Source: Loripinus fragilis
Taxonomy: Eukaryota > Mollusca > Bivalvia > Lucinida > Lucinidae
Direction of reading: 5' to 3'
Length of the DNA: 64,000 bases
NCBI GenBank assembly: GCA_964019695.1
Contig: OZ026515.1
Coordinates: 43,205,994-43,269,993 of the forward strand
Part shown: piece by piece, positions 48,401 to 61,200 of the stretch
How the letters are laid out: each line of letters starts with the position of its first letter
Numbering within the stretch: the stretch's first letter is position 1
Translations under genes and position numbers: made by a program
Notes under the pieces: generated by a model
The model's input: only the letters and a program-made list of their open reading frames with translations
Database searches by the model: none
What the model was told of the DNA's origin: nothing

Positions 48401-51400
48401 TAGGCAGTCGGTAACGTGTCTGGCTACAGATGCGTGGCTGACTGAGGATCCTGGTGTCCCGAGTTTGATCGCAGCCTGGTCTCATACTTTCATGGAGATT
48501 GATCGTGAAATAATATCTACCGTCATATCACTCCATTCCGCTATATCATTTCAGTTTTAAGCGAAGGTATACGCACGAAGTACTGGTTTGATTTGATTCA
48601 TTACGTCCCATCAACAAGTTTTCAGTTATGTAGGGACGGGTTTTCCTTGGTTGAACCGGTACTAAAGCCCCGTTCTCACTGTGCAGATGGAGCCACAGTA
48701 CATCGCGATGCAGGACAGCCGGTATACCGTGATGCACCGGGACACATTTCATAAAAAAATAAATTGCGTTCTCACCTTGCCGACGTTACCCCAGTATAGC
48801 CCCGGTCCGGCAAGACGCCGGTTGATTCCCGGTTCACCACGGAGCACTTACAGTGCAGCACGGTGGAGCCACGGTTCATGCCGGTATACCCCGGCGTTAC
48901 CCAGGCTGTTTACGGTGATGCCCCGGTAACTGCCGGTTGCGCCATGGTTACATGCCGGTAGGGCCACGGTTGCGTCCCGGTGTTACTCTACACTATAAAT
49001 TCAGGATAAAAACGTGGAGTAACGTAAGTTTTCTTCTGTCTCTATCGCATAACAGTTATGTATTCAAGGAAATAACACCGAACAGACACAAATTGGACTG
49101 CACAGCCACATACGGTAGATGGAGACTTGAAAATTCAAATTAAGTTACTAGAGGAATCATGATCTATGTAGCGAAAACAAATGCTTAGTAACCTCGCAGC
49201 TCATTTGCATGTATGTTGTCGTATAAGCAGAAGCAGAGGTTATAAAACTTTTTTCATGCTCAACTCGACTGAGCATGAAATTTCGACTGCTCATAAAAAC
49301 TAAAATATAGGCAAATAAAGAAGTTTCTTGCTTTAAGTCTCTCAGGTGTTGTATTTATCATGCTAGTAAATGTTAAAATGCCAAAATTGTTGGCATTTCA
49401 ACATTTATGAGCAGGATAAATTTCGTGCTCAGCTTAATTGAGTATGAAAAATGTTTTTAAGCTCGGGCCTGTTTTCTTACGACGAGGTTCAAATGTTGTT
49501 GATCTGGGCCTAGACCTACATGTGTACAATGCCTCCTTAAAGTTAAGGAAGACTTAATTTAAATATATTTCAACATGTTACATTAAATGCTTGATAAATT
49601 GCCAGGACCTGTGCAGTACTTGTTGTCAAAAATACCATTGTGATCTATAGAAAAAAGTAACTGTTTTGATTTTAATCAGTTTGAAAACGTTGTTTTTCGC
49701 ATCCTGAAAAATCAATACTTAACTTAAGTCTTCCTTAACTTTAAGGGTGCTTTGTAATTTTGGCCCAGATTGTCTTGCTTTTTAGTAAAAATATATAAAC
49801 ACTATGCGAAGCGGCATGTGATTTCTAACAGTGTGGTATTTTGAGAAGTGTAGACTCAGACAAGCCTGTGCAGTAACCATTTTAGCTAAGAAATTTTAAA
49901 TGTAGTTCGGTCAGTAGCTTAACAGTCAAATAATAATCAAGCGACTGGCAAAGGCTCTGACCAGACTGCGCCTAGGCGCAGGCTGATCTGAGGTTTTGTT
50001 GTTGGCACATACCACATTGTTGAAAAATCAGGCATACCCGGGGTCTTCATCGCGCACGGTTTATCACGGTGGAGACACGGATTTTTCCGGAATGCGCCGG
50101 TATCGCGTGGACGCGGTCCCGGTGGAGACACCGTTGCTCCCGGCGTCGTCCCAGTTTACCGTTTTTGCTAGCAGAAATTTTTGGGCCAGCAGCAAATTTT
50201 GTGCCAGCAGCAATTTTTTTGCTAGCAGAAATTTTTGTGCCAGCAGCAAATTTTGTGCTAGCAGAATTTTTTTTTGCTGGCAGCAAATTTTGTGCCAGCA
50301 GCAGTTTTTTGCTAGCAGAAGTTTTTGTACCAGCAGCAAATTTTGTGCTAGTAGAAATTTTTGTCCCAGCAGAAATTTTTGTGCTATAAAAAGTAGGAAT
50401 TATTGTGCCAGCAGCCAATTTTTTGCTGGCAGCTATTTTGTGCTAGCAGGAATATTTGTGTTTTGTTTGTTTTGCTGCTTTACGTCCCCAAGTCAACTAC
50501 TTTGGCCATGGCGAGACGGTCAGCTCACCTTATCACATCTTTCCTGGGGAACCTTGAAGAAGCGGTTAACCAGTACTTTGTCATGGGAGCGAGAGTGCTT
50601 GACTCGAGACCGAGTGGCCGCGGGTTCGAGCCTCTCTGGTGGCGTTGCATTGCGCCCTTAAGCAAGACGCATTTATCCTAGCTTAGTACTGGTTCAACCC
50701 TGGAAGACCCGTCCCTATATAACTGAAAGATTGTTGACGGGACGTAATTAATCAAAATAAACCAGTAATTTGAGCGCATACTTTCGCTTATAACTGACAA
50801 CTACTTTTTTTGAGAACGATTCAGCTGAAGGGAGGAATATGACCGTAGAGATTATTTCATGATCAATCTCCACCGGGCTGCGATCAAACTCGGGACACCA
50901 GGATCTGAAGTCAGACACGCATCTGTAGCCAGACACTTTACCGACTGCGAATGTTTGAACCGTGACATGTGGTTTCCAACAATGTGCCATTTTGACAAGT
51001 GTAGACTCCGACGAACCTGTACAGCCTCCTGTTATACTTAGAAACACCAAATTAAGTTCGATCAGTAGCTTAACACTCATATAATAATTAAGCGACAAGC
51101 AAAGGCTCTGATCAGTGTGCGCGTATGCGCAGGCTCGTCTGAGCCTTTGCTGGTCGCATATACGACATTGTTGGAAATCTCATGTCACTGCTCATTTGTG
51201 CCAGCAGCAAATTTTGTGCTAGCAGGAATTTTTGTGCCAGCAGCAAATTTTGTGCTGGCAGCAAATTTTGTGCTAGCAGGATTTTTTGTGCCAGCAGTAA
51301 ATTTTGTGATGGCAGCAATTTTTGTGCTAGCAGGAATATTTGTTTTTGTTTGTTTTGCTGCTTTACGTCCCCAAGTCAACAACTATGGCCATGGCGAGAC

Positions 51401-54400
51401 GGACAGCTCACCTAATCACATCTTTCCTCGGGAAGCTTGAAGAAGCGGTTAACCAGTACTTTGTCTCGGGAGCGAGAGTGCTTGACTCGAGACCGAGTGG
51501 CCGCGGGTTCGAGCCTCACCGGCGGCGTTGCGTTGTGCCCTTAAGCGAGACATATTTATCCTAGCTTAGTACTGGTTCAACCCTGGAAGACCCTTTCCTA
51601 TATAACTGAATGATTGTTGATGGGACGTAATGAATTATATAAAACCAGTACTTCGTGCGCATACTTTCGCTTAAAACTGACAGCTACTTCTTGGAAGGGA
51701 GTGATATGACGGTAGAAATTATTTCACGATCAATCTCAGTGAAAGTATGAGACCGGGCTGCGATCAAACTCGGGACACCACGATCTGCAGTCAGACACGT
51801 ATCTGTAGCCAGACACGTTACCGACTACCTACGCGGCCCGGTATTCAGGAATATTTGAACCGTGACATGTGATTTTCAACAATGTGCCATCTTGACAACT
51901 GTAGACTCAGACGAACCTGTGCAGCCTCCTGTTAAGCTTAGAAACACCAAATTAAGTTCGATCAGTAGCTCAACACTTATATAATAATTAAGCGACAAGC
52001 AAAGGCTCTGATCAGTGTGCGCGTCTGAGCCTTTGCTGGTCGCACATACGACATTGTTGGAAATCTCATGTCACTGCTCATTTCAGGAGCAAATTTTGTG
52101 CTAGTAGAAATTTTTGTGCTAGCAGAATTTTTTCTGCTGGCAGCAAATGTTTTGCTAGCAAAACTTTTTGTGCTAGAAGGAAATTTTGTGCTAGCAGAAA
52201 TTTTAATGCTAGCAGAAAATTTTTTGCTGGCAGCAAATTTTGTGCTAGCAAAAATTTTTGTGCTAGCAGAAAATTTTTTGCCAGCAGCAAATTTTGTGCT
52301 AGCAGAAATTTTTGTGCTAGCAGAATTTTTTTTGCCAGCAGCAAATTTTGTGCTAGCAGAAATTAATGTGCTAGCAGAAAATTTTTTGCTGGCAGCAAAT
52401 TTTTTGCTAGCAGAAATTTTTGTGCTAGCAGAATTTTTTATGCTGGCAGCAAATTTTTTGCTAGCAAATTTTTTTGTGCTAGCAGGAAATTTTGTGCTAG
52501 CAGAATTTTTTTGCTAGCAGAAAATTTTTTGCTGGCAGCAAATTTTGTGCTAGCAAAAATTTTTGTGCTAGCAGAAAATTTTGTGCCAGCAGCAAATTTT
52601 GTGCTAGCAGAAATTTTTGTGCTAGCAGAAAATTTTTTGCTGGCAGTAAATTTTTTGCTAGCAGAAATTTTTGTGCTAGCAGAATTTTTTCTGCTGGCAG
52701 CAAATTTATTGCTTGCAAAATTTTTTGTGCTAGCAGGAAATTTTGTGCTAGCAGAAATTTTTGTGCTAGCAGAAAATTTTATGCCGGCAGCAAATTTTGT
52801 GCTAGCAAAAATTTTTGTGCTAGCAGAAAATTTTTTGCCAGCAGCAAAGTTTGTGCTAGCAGAAATTTTTGTGCTAGCAGAAAATTTTGTGCCAGCAGCA
52901 AATTTTGTGCTAGCAGAAATTTTTGTGCTAGCAGAAAATTTTGTGCTAACTTGAACGTTTTTCTCTGCCATAAAATTGCTGCCAACTTTACCATTTTTTG
53001 CTGCGGCAAAATTGCTGCTAACTTGACCGTTTTTTGCTGCAGAAAAATTGCTGCTAACTTTACCGTTTTTTACTGCTGCTGCTTACTTGACCGTTTTTTG
53101 CTGCAGAAAAATTGCTGCCAACTTTACCGTTTTTTGCTGCAGCAAAATTAGTGCTAACTTTACCGACCTTTTACGCAACAAGGGACGTTATCCACAACAC
53201 AATACGAGTAAGTTAACACAAAAAGTTTGGACAGCTCAGCTGCCACCTCATTCGGTGTAAACTTACACTACTTTCCAGCTATAGCAACTTGAAGCCAAAC
53301 TTTTTCCAACGATAAATGAAAAAACATCTCTACCAATTCTTGTTGATGTTATTCAATCGTAAAGAGTATATATTTTAACCCTTAAAGCGCCAAGAAAAAA
53401 TGCATCTTAAAATGTCGTCTGCTGAAGTCGTCTGCTGCAAATAATTGCCTAGCATTACTGACGGATTAAGTATAGAAGCAAACAACGCGGACCCAGAACA
53501 GACTGCTCCTATAGGAGCAGTCTGATCTGGGTCCACACTGCTTGCCATTGAGGCTTCTTAAACATTTCAGCAGACGAGAAAAGCAGACTGCTTTTGTTGC
53601 GATCGGCGCATTAAGGGTTAAAGCAGTTGGAGGCCGGTCACTCCAAGATCAGTGGCCGTTCAGCTGCCACCAAATTAGTGTAAAAATGCACTTATTCTTT
53701 ACAGTGATTTTTAGTCTAGTATCGTCAGCGAAAAGCAGAATATTTAAAATCAGTTTGCAATATCAATATCATTAATGTATGATAAAAAGAGTATCGGTCG
53801 ACAATAGATCCTTGGGAAACACCAGCTAGTATTTACACCCAGTCAGATGCCAATCCTTGTAGCATAGCACTTTGTCTTCTAGGTAAGGGATCAGAAATTT
53901 TTCATGTAACACACCCTGATTACAACTTGTGAAGAAGACCAGGATATTCTGCACGAGGTGTCACAGGTGATTCTTAACTTCTTTGTCTGCGTAGATTGCT
54001 TCACGTTTTAAGTCTCAAAACATTACAAATTTGCAACTTATAATTGATCTAGTGCATGACAAAACTAAAACAATCAATTTGCTCACAATTGACTCCAAGT
54101 CAGAACTGAGTCATCGCTGAGAAATTAACTGCGCAGCTAATAAGGAATCATGGTTTCTGATGCAGACAGCTAAGACTTTGATAAGACTGGGCGTATGCCC
54201 AGGCTGATCTGAGTCTTCGCTCTGCGCACTATTGAGACCCTGGAAGGGAGGTCCCAGGTATCCCATATCCCTTTAAATATTTTGAAAAGTATTCAATATC
54301 ACTAAAAAGAAATGGGCAAGTATCCCCAAAATTCACCCCACTTCAGAAAGCTTTGTATCACCATATCCCTAGAGTACTTTGAATTTTCATAAAAGTATCT

Positions 54401-57400
54401 CCTATCCTTTTAAGGATTTGGCTAATATCCCTATATACCTTAAACCCTTCCAGGGCCTCAGAACTACAACGAATTAGCCCATCAATTACTCGAATAACTC
54501 CGAGTCAGAACTGAGTCATCACTGAGCAATTAACTGCGCAGCTTATAAGGAATCGTGGTATCTGGTATATGTCCAGGTCACACATTCGCGGATCACCTCG
54601 TCGGTTCTACTACGGATTAAATCTCACGGATGACCCCGGAAATGCAAGTTTCCGTAGTCCGATACGGATGCACTATATACATATGATGAGGTACTACTAC
54701 GTATGATTACGGATATATATAGTGTATACTATCATGATTGTTTTTTCCAGATCTCAACAGCCTCGGTTGATAATCAAATTCCTCGGGATGATATTATCGA
54801 CTATCACCCTCTCAAGAATGTTATATTTATATACTATATCTGATGATTGTTTTCCAGATCTCAACAGTTTTACTTGCTACGATTATGGTAATACATCAGC
54901 ATTAAGAAATGCCTGCTTTAATGCAACTACTGGAAATGATTCGTCTTGTTCGTAAGTCAACACTATCATTGACCCCTACAGGGCCAAGGGGTGGATCCAG
55001 GATTTCTGGAAAGGGGGTCATAAGTATAAAGGTGTCGCGGATCGTTTTGTTGATTTTATCTCATTTGTCTGAAATATCTCATGAAAATGAAATAATTTAG
55101 TCTCACTGAGACCAAATTATTTCATTTTCATGGGATATTTAAAAACGAGGGATGGGGAGGGGGTTCGAGCGAAAGCCCAGAACCCCCTCTGGATCCGCCA
55201 CTGCTGCTCTCTGGAAATTGCAGCAGATGACACTTTTAGATTGTGCCCCTGAAGAATATTTGAATGAAGTGCCTTGTTGGAAAACCAAGAAATATATTAC
55301 ATGTACGTCGCTTTATATAATTCTTCATGCACGTGTACATGTAAAATAGTGTTTTCCACCATAACCCCAAAGTTAAAGTGTTTATACAATAAAAAAGGGA
55401 TTGTTATTTCATAATTTTTAAGCTAAAAAGTCAATTTTGTTAAAATACACGGACATGTAAAATATCAAATTAACTTGCAAAATAGCTTTCCATCATCGCT
55501 TAACGTATTTTCCAACATAACTGTTGACATGTTCCCATCATAACTGTTAACGTATTTCCCATCATAACTTCCATCGTAACTTAAAGTATTTCTTTCGCTG
55601 CATATACAATAGCATTTTCCACCTTTCCTTAACCATTTTATGTATTATTTGCCTTCGACTTCAGGGCATTCGAGAAGACTGCTGAGTGTGCCTCGAATTT
55701 CTATACTGAAGACATTGATGTGTGCATGGAACAGTATACTGAGCTTTATAAAATGGGTGTGCTTTTGTCCAACAATCACTTTGATCCAAACTATTGTAAG
55801 TACTCAGCTGTTTATGGCATTTGCAGTAGCGTTGTTGATTTATTGTTGCTCCTATTGTGTGCTTGGGAATGGATGACCTGAAGAGAGCATTCTGCAATTA
55901 AAACTAGAATACAAATGAAAAGAAAATGGCAAGAAAATAGACCATTACAAAGTCAAGTAATATACAATTATGGACTTCAATGAGGTAGACATAAGGATTT
56001 ATCTACCCGAAAAAAGTGATAATTCACCGAGGCCACTAGGCCGAGGTGACTATCACTTTCAAGGGTAGATAAACCCTTATGTCTAACGAAATTGAAGTCA
56101 ATAACTAGTTTGTTATATGACTTTTCATGTAAGAATGAAAAAAAATGCTACTTTCACTTTTGTTGTTAAAGACATGATCAACCTTTAATCTAAGGACTTT
56201 CTTAAAAGTTTTAGCAACTGTCATTAAAATATTTTAACGTATGGTATTTTGCAATTTCAAATATATATTAATTCTCTTAATGGGGAATATAAAATATTAT
56301 CATAAAACTGTTTTTACAATTTGTTTATTCACACAAAGATAAATAAGCAAACAAAACACAACAAAACTGTTGTAAAAATTCATGAGAGTCTTTAATTTAC
56401 CTGGTGGGAGGTTAAACAGCAAACCATGTCAGTTTTATGCAGCCATTGTATCCAGACATGCTAGTTTCACACTCATCATGCTATTTAATCTCTCTAGACG
56501 GTAAACTTGTAGAAATGTCAAAAATATTAACTTCTGGAAACTAGTTCCAGCTGGTTTTCGTGCAATATTAACTTTCCGACTGGTTTAGACTGGTTTCCAG
56601 GTAGACATAGAGATTTATGAAGACAGATTGGGCCAATCAGGAGACAGGATTCTCTCCAGTCATAACAAAAGCTATTATTGCATACACATACGACAACGCC
56701 AAATTAACAAATAATATTTGTTAAATGGCTGGAGTAAATCCTGTCTCCTGCTTGGCCCAATTTGTCTTCATGAATCTATATTTCTACCTTTGAACTGGTC
56801 TAAACTAGCATACAGGTCGATATTGGATGAAAACCAACTCAAACTAGTTTTCAGAGGTTGATATTTTGACACTTTTTCTTATATCACCCTCTAGAGTTCA
56901 AACAATAGCATAATCAGTATGAAATTAGCATAGGCCGTATGGAATTGACATGATTAACTCCCAACAGGTAAATTAAATACTTTTAGTGATTTTAACAACA
57001 GTTTTGTTATAATTTGCTTTGTTCATTTTCATTGTTTGAATGTTTTTTTATGATTTACTTCTGCGTTCAGAGAATACAAAATACTACATTAAAATATTTA
57101 AAAAAAATAGCAGACCAAATACACTGCTGGATACGTCAGTGTGGGTGTTTAACCCTTTGTATTTGGGAACCCCCTAAACAAGTTCTCTTGCAAACAGTGA
57201 AGACCCAGATGAAATGCAGCATACTGTTGCACTGTCTACACTGTTTGTAAAGGTTAAAAAGATTTTCAGACAAAATTACACAAAATTTGTTAGAAAAAAT
57301 TATAACCTGATGCTCCTAGATATATACAATGGGCTATCCCAACTTTATTGTATCAAAACAGAAGGAATAATCAATTAGTATACAAAGGGTTAAATGAGGC

Positions 57401-58173
57401 ATTAGCGCATAAGCTATAAGTACCAAAATCCCATGTGCTATCCCAATTATTACAGCAGTGAAATTCATTTCCTATACTAGCAGCGTAGATTCGTCTCCCT
57501 TTCGTTTATCAGCTTTCTCTTAGCCTGCTTATGCGGAATGGAAGCTAAATGAACGAGGGAAAGTAAGTAAGGGTGCAAAGATCAGGAATCGATACAATCA
57601 AGTACCATACATGACCCAGGATACCAATGGGAAAGTGACAAACTCACAGTAAGACACCACAAACGAGAGCCAAGAGGTCAGCCCTTTCCCAGCTGGTGAC
57701 CACAAGGCGCATATAAACAGACACGCACAAAGGCATAACAAACGCAAGACAGGAAAAAACATAAAAGATCCACAAAAGAAGTACCGCTTTGGAACGGTCA
57801 GTAAAATATTTCCAATCTTCCGGCAGCGATCAAATCTGATCATGACATCAAATTGAACAAACACACATTTAAACCTGTTTGTTTGTAGAGGTTATGGACA
57901 TGTAACACGTTTGTTTTGACCGTTACAAACACACATATGTGTAAATTATATCACAGGAAAATGTAAAGTCTGTGAAATATTCTTCCATACTATATTAATA
58001 ACATGTACTTACTGTTAGTAAAACTCCTAGCAATAATGGTAAATAAGACCTACATTTATGTCATAACTGTATGACGATTTTGATTATTTCAGGATAACAT
58101 CATCATAACTATTTCTCTTTTTATTTCTCAATTTGCATAATAAATGTTTGTGTAAAAATATCTCAATTTATTT

Positions 58174-58234
<61 letters not shown>

Positions 58235-61200
58235 GATTAACCTTCAAAGGAGTTGTCCTGTTAAGTCCTGAAATCTCCCTAAAAGTAATTTGTGAAAAAG
58301 TCATTTTTCTAAACTGTGATTTTTGCAACTATTTTCATGACTATGAACGGACATACACCTGAACTATTAAAAAACATATTTTACGATGTTCAAACCGAGG
58401 GCAAAGGGGAGATAAATATGGCAAAATATTTCTACTTTAAAAATATATCAATTGAATGGCTAAAAGGTAAGTTATTGTATTGATTTTACAAGTGTGTTTT
58501 ATCATCAAAGAATGTAAAATAGATTTATTTTATACTTAGCAGTGAAATAAAGGCATATCAAAAACAAATAAAAGTGAAATCACTCACTAGTGAAATGATA
58601 TGATATCAAACACTTATGATTAAAATCAGCCTATATTTCACTGTAGCGTTTTTTGGATTACCTCCGTCTTTTCCATTCACTTAATGCATTTCACTTCAGA
58701 GCTTCTGACGCTTATAACTTTCTTATTTGTGAACGAAAACATCAAGTGTGTATGCATTTGTTTAGTTAGAACGTGACAAATATTTTGGTATCAAAATTAT
58801 TAGGGTTTGCTAAAAATTTTAGTGTTTGTTTTTCATTTTAGCACCTCCTTTTTCAGCGGAATTAGACATTGCATTGTAACCTATTAAAAGTATAAAATAA
58901 AAAGGAAATTTACTTTTTTTCGGTAAGTACCAAATACACTTCATCTCGTAGTTTGAAGACTTCAGAATTTTCACACATGCTGCGCACTCGTTAATATCTG
59001 ATGTTTTTAACACACTTGTTGAAATATATTTGGTATTCGCCTAAAAAAAGTAAATATCCTCAATTTATCTAACAAAATCTGATTCCGGGAGCCGGACAAA
59101 ACATCCTGCGAAAAAACATCCCAAGCCATTTTCGACACCCTGGACAAAACATCCCTCAAAGATTTGCCACCATGGACAAAACATCCCATGCTGCTTTTGT
59201 CACACCGGACATAACATTCCATGCTATTTTTGCCACCCTGGATGGCATTTCTGACACCCCACACAAAACATTCAATTTGCAGTGATATTTTGTTGCAAAA
59301 ACAGCCTGGACAAATCATCCTACTTTCTTGGTAAGTCTCAACAGAATTCATATAACTATATTTTTATGAAAAACATATGAATTGATGATGATATATAGTC
59401 TACTATCTTGGGAATTTTTGTTTGTAAGAGGCAATCACCTCAAAAAAGGATAGATCCTGATGAGACAACTCATTTCAGGTGACACAGCTGGACCTAAACT
59501 ATTTGTCTGGTCAAATACTTGGGATCTGCATACAAGAGTCCATGCAACTATTATTGATCCCTATGATGAGACAACCCATTTTGTGGTATCAGAGCAAGAC
59601 CTAATTAATTGTACCTAGCGTTAACCATGATCACACTGCTACAGCAGGATAGGTCCCATCTGGGACCTTCATCTACATTTACATGTTCTAGCAGTGAATG
59701 CTCTAGTGAGACTGTCCAAATGATGTAAACTAGATCTTAAATTGATCATTGAAAGGCAGTTTCACAGTGTAAATGAAATTTTATAAAAAGTTAATTATAT
59801 CTTCTTGTGAGTAACGACTAAATGTGAGTGTCAAGAGGCCAATTACATCTAAAAGAAATTATTTTACAGTTTGGGACAAAAAAACTATTATAATTGGGAA
59901 ACATATGTCTAATTAGTCCAAATGACATTTGATCTTCAATCACTTCAAAGGGTTTGGTCACATAATGATTAAGAATATTTATAATAGTAACAATTAACAA
60001 AACGGGATGTTTTATGCACTTTCATATGCTTTAAACAGAAACTGGGATGTTCTGTCCGGGGTGGCAAAAATGGTATGGGATGTTTTGTCTGGGGTGACAA
60101 AAATGGCATGGGATATTTTGTCCGGGGCAACAAAAATGGCATGGGGTGTTTTGTCCAGGGTGACAAATTGATGTGGGATGTTTTGTCCCGGTGTCAAAAA
60201 TGGCATGGGATGTTTTGCCACGGGATGCTTTGTCCTACATTCTCTGATTCCATCATTCTGATCAGGATGTGTGTGGACTTTTTAAGTGTACAAAATGCAG
60301 TTAATAACTCCGGTTGTAAATCGACAAATGGGGATGCTATTTGTTTTCATATAAAAGTATGTTTCCCATCTTGACCCAGCAAATCTTTTGAAAGGTAGAC
60401 GCATATAGTGAATTTACACAATATATGATAGTAGGAAGCTGTATCAAGGTGGGGAGCATACTTTTATACGGAAAAACATTGAAGAATCCCCATTTGACTG
60501 TTTACAATCAGAAGTATACATATTCATTCAAACCCTTGCGTGTAGACAAATAGTTAAGCAGTCAGTTGTGAATAAGAATACTATGTTATATACTTTAATC
60601 GCTCATTGGCATCATTTTAAGCTATTTTAATGGTGATATATGCTACTCAGCTGTTACTCACGATCCGTGCAACTGCAAAAGAGTTAATGTCTGTCATTTT
60701 GAGGCTTTTGTAATGCTATTTAAAAACAAAATTGTCCCTGTGGTAGGGGTGTAGGGGTCTATACAGCCAATCTAAGAACCAATACTATATGTTCGCTTCT
60801 GATCTTTTTATGTATACAGTGTTTTCATGTTTCATAGACACAGTAGTTGTTTTGTGACATACTTATATTTGGTAACTGGTATGTATATTTAGACTGTGAT
60901 TGGAAAAATGCATTGTCTTTCATGTATAGTCGCTTGTAAAATGAATTAATTTCCATGTATAAATAGCATTACTGGCAACTAGATTGAATACTTAATTATA
61001 TCATCCTTCCAATAAAAAACAAGAGCAGAACAATTAAATAGTATTTCTTAATGTTCAAACTATTCAACTATTCATGTAAACCAACTATAGCAGAGAGTGT
61101 CGCCTCCAGAATCTGGGACTTATACTATATCTAAAACCATGAAGCAAATTAATCAAATTGTTTTCGCATATTAGAACCTGCATCCTATAATGGGTGGGGT

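Larger units (their letters stand above)
46335..53168. mobile_element. Giant foldback-like element FB2 (6.83 kb) in intron 2
   Basis: Begins GGTCGGTAAAGTTAGCA and ends with its exact reverse complement. It is flanked by a perfect 12-bp direct repeat TTTTACGCAACA (46323-46334 and 53169-53180). From outside in, both arms hold: a 36-bp minisatellite, an 18-bp minisatellite, MITE-1, SINE A with SINE B nested inside it, and a second 18-bp array. The right arm carries the MITE/SINE/array unit twice. The centre (about 48.67-50.16 kb) contains a GC-rich block and single MITEs. There is no transposase. The apparent proteins (up to 199 aa, FLLAQK/NLLPAK repeats) come from the 18-bp unit, whose length is a multiple of three. 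Confidence 0.82.

Noticed and set aside
46557..53000. CRISPR-like array
   Set aside because: Repeats are contiguous without unique spacers, in a eukaryotic intron, with no cas genes.
58128..58328. - strand frame with a run of Cys-Val
   Set aside because: Translation of the (CA)n microsatellite.
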